This document shows, piece by piece, positions 54,041 through 54,773 of a stretch of DNA of 54,773 nt. Both the position numbers and the translations under genes were made by a program. The notes beneath the pieces were generated by a model that was not told the DNA's origin, made no database searches, and saw only the letters and a program-made list of their open reading frames with translations. Position 1 is the first letter of the stretch. The number at the start of each line of letters is the position of its first letter. Source of the DNA: a virus; IMG/VR virus record IMGVR_UViG_3300035698_014712, positions 1 through 54,773 of that record; one strand, 5' to 3'.

Positions 54041-54773
54041 AATTATTGTTTAGTATTTGAGCTCTTAATTGAGAAACTGTTAATCCTTCTTCATCTGCCA
54101 TTTTCTTTAATCCTGCATTTGTTACAGGAGTTCCCTTACTATCTAGCACTTCTCCATCTTTTGCAGTAAAACCATATTTAGACAGAGATTTTACAAGTTT
54201 TTCTGAGACTGTGTTGTATTTGCTTTGATTAAACATCTTTCCAATAGTTTGAATTCCTTCTCCTTGACTTGAAATATCTTGAGCCATTTGAGAAAAATAA
54301 TTATCTCTATCATCTCTATCTTTTCCATCTCTGTCATCTTCTCCTGCCATAACTACATCGTCTTGTCTGTTTTCTAATCCTGCTTGTTGGCTGTAAAGGC
54401 CAAGTAAGTTTTTATAGAAATTATCAAATACATCTCCTTCGGCTTGATTCTTTTTACCTAAATTAGCTATATCTCCTGCAACCATTTGATTTACTCCATG
54501 AGAAGAATTTCTAGTTCGAGAAGTTGCTGCATTGCTGTTTAGCTCAATTTTATTTAATGCATTATCTTTTTCCGTTCCTAATGTACCTTTGGCAGAATCT
54601 ATTGCTGATAAAGCATCTTGTCCATAGTTTTCAAATGCATTAATGTTTGGAGTGTCTCCTTCACGCATCTTTTTTGTGTTACTTGCTCCTGCAAAAGTAG
54701 AAAATAAAGTTCCGGCTAAACCTACTCCATCTCCAACAGTTAAATCTTCAAAAGAACCAGTTACTCCTTTCAT
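54024..54773 (-). CDS. Virion protein, probably truncated by the window edge (249 residues visible)
   Basis: The frame is open at the window end and its first Met is at the very last base, so the true start may lie outside. A short hydrophobic/Gly-rich segment (GVGLAGTLFSTFAGASNTKK) near the start is followed by PNINAFENYGQDALSAI and a mainly helical, Asn/Asp-rich chain with a DDRDGKDRDDRD low-complexity run (about 147-158). It overlaps the next gene by 17 bases. The composition resembles ejection or cargo proteins of this phage group. Confidence 0.6.
   Translation of the reverse strand: MKGVTGSFEDLTVGDGVGLAGTLFSTFAGASNTKKMREGDTPNINAFENYGQDALSAIDSAKGTLGTEKDNALNKIELNSNAATSRTRNSSHGVNQMVAGDIANLGKKNQAEGDVFDNFYKNLLGLYSQQAGLENRQDDVVMAGEDDRDGKDRDDRDNYFSQMAQDISSQGEGIQTIGKMFNQSKYNTVSEKLVKSLSKYGFTAKDGEVLDSKGTPVTNAGLKKMADEEGLTVSQLRAQILNNNYGKRI

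Noticed and set aside
39103-54773. TAG-to-Gln recoding in the late strand, as in some Crassvirales
   Set aside because: The leftward genes are open under the standard code, and several rightward genes use TAG as a normal stop, so nothing here demands recoding.
1-54773. Integrase, repressor or attachment site
   Set aside because: Only one XRE regulator is visible, without integrase or a clear att core; the gene set looks lytic.

Overview
The window reads as a piece of an AT-rich lytic phage genome, most likely a crAss-like phage (order Crassvirales) of a Bacteroidetes host, possibly a flavobacterium. The strongest evidence is the layout. A dense rightward block of replication and nucleotide-metabolism genes (about 4.7-33 kb) meets, at a bidirectional terminator (34477-34504), a leftward block of four giant virion genes. 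One of these encodes about 4350 residues and carries the DFDID (DxDxD) motif known from the crAss-like virion RNA polymerase, plus an HExxH zinc-protease motif. Most gene junctions overlap as ATGA or TAATG, and Shine-Dalgarno sites are mostly absent, which fits Bacteroidetes phages. No integrase or lysogeny genes are visible.

Region by region. 1-1416: the end of an upstream gene, a Cys-rich acidic protein, a structured leader with mutually exclusive hairpins, a three-helix membrane protein and a terminator. 1420-2666: a phage tmRNA gene split in its T-loop by a group I intron (1877-2648) that carries an HNH endonuclease gene on the opposite strand. 2709-4660: small accessory genes. 4714-16327: replication core, comprising a Dda-like helicase, OB-fold protein, T7-like family A DNA polymerase, SF2 helicase, ATP-dependent DNA ligase, macro-domain protein, DnaB-like ATPase, an oddly ordered RecA/Sak4-like ATPase, an SSB-like protein and a TOPRIM primase. 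16324-25891: a uracil-DNA-glycosylase-like protein, rIIA/rIIB homologues, two PD-(D/E)XK nucleases, a dNMP kinase with an added zinc ribbon, an XRE regulator, a UvrD-like helicase and a HAD phosphatase. 25894-32431: a GroES/GroEL pair, ThyX, NrdB, NrdA and dUTPase. 32437-34478: small genes including a spanin-like protein and a gene with a canonical GGGAAAG -1 frameshift signal.

Together the early genes make dNTPs (RNR, ThyX, dUTPase, dNMP kinase), replicate and repair the genome, and maintain folding and translation (chaperonin, tmRNA). The leftward genes encode proteins probably packaged in the virion and injected, including the polymerase that would start early transcription.

Items most worth follow-up: the intron-split tmRNA with its unusually long candidate tag frame; the giant polymerase-protease polyprotein; five short genes each interrupted by one frameshift while about 45 kb of long genes is intact; the GGGAAAG site; and the ATPase whose Walker-B-like strand precedes Walker A.
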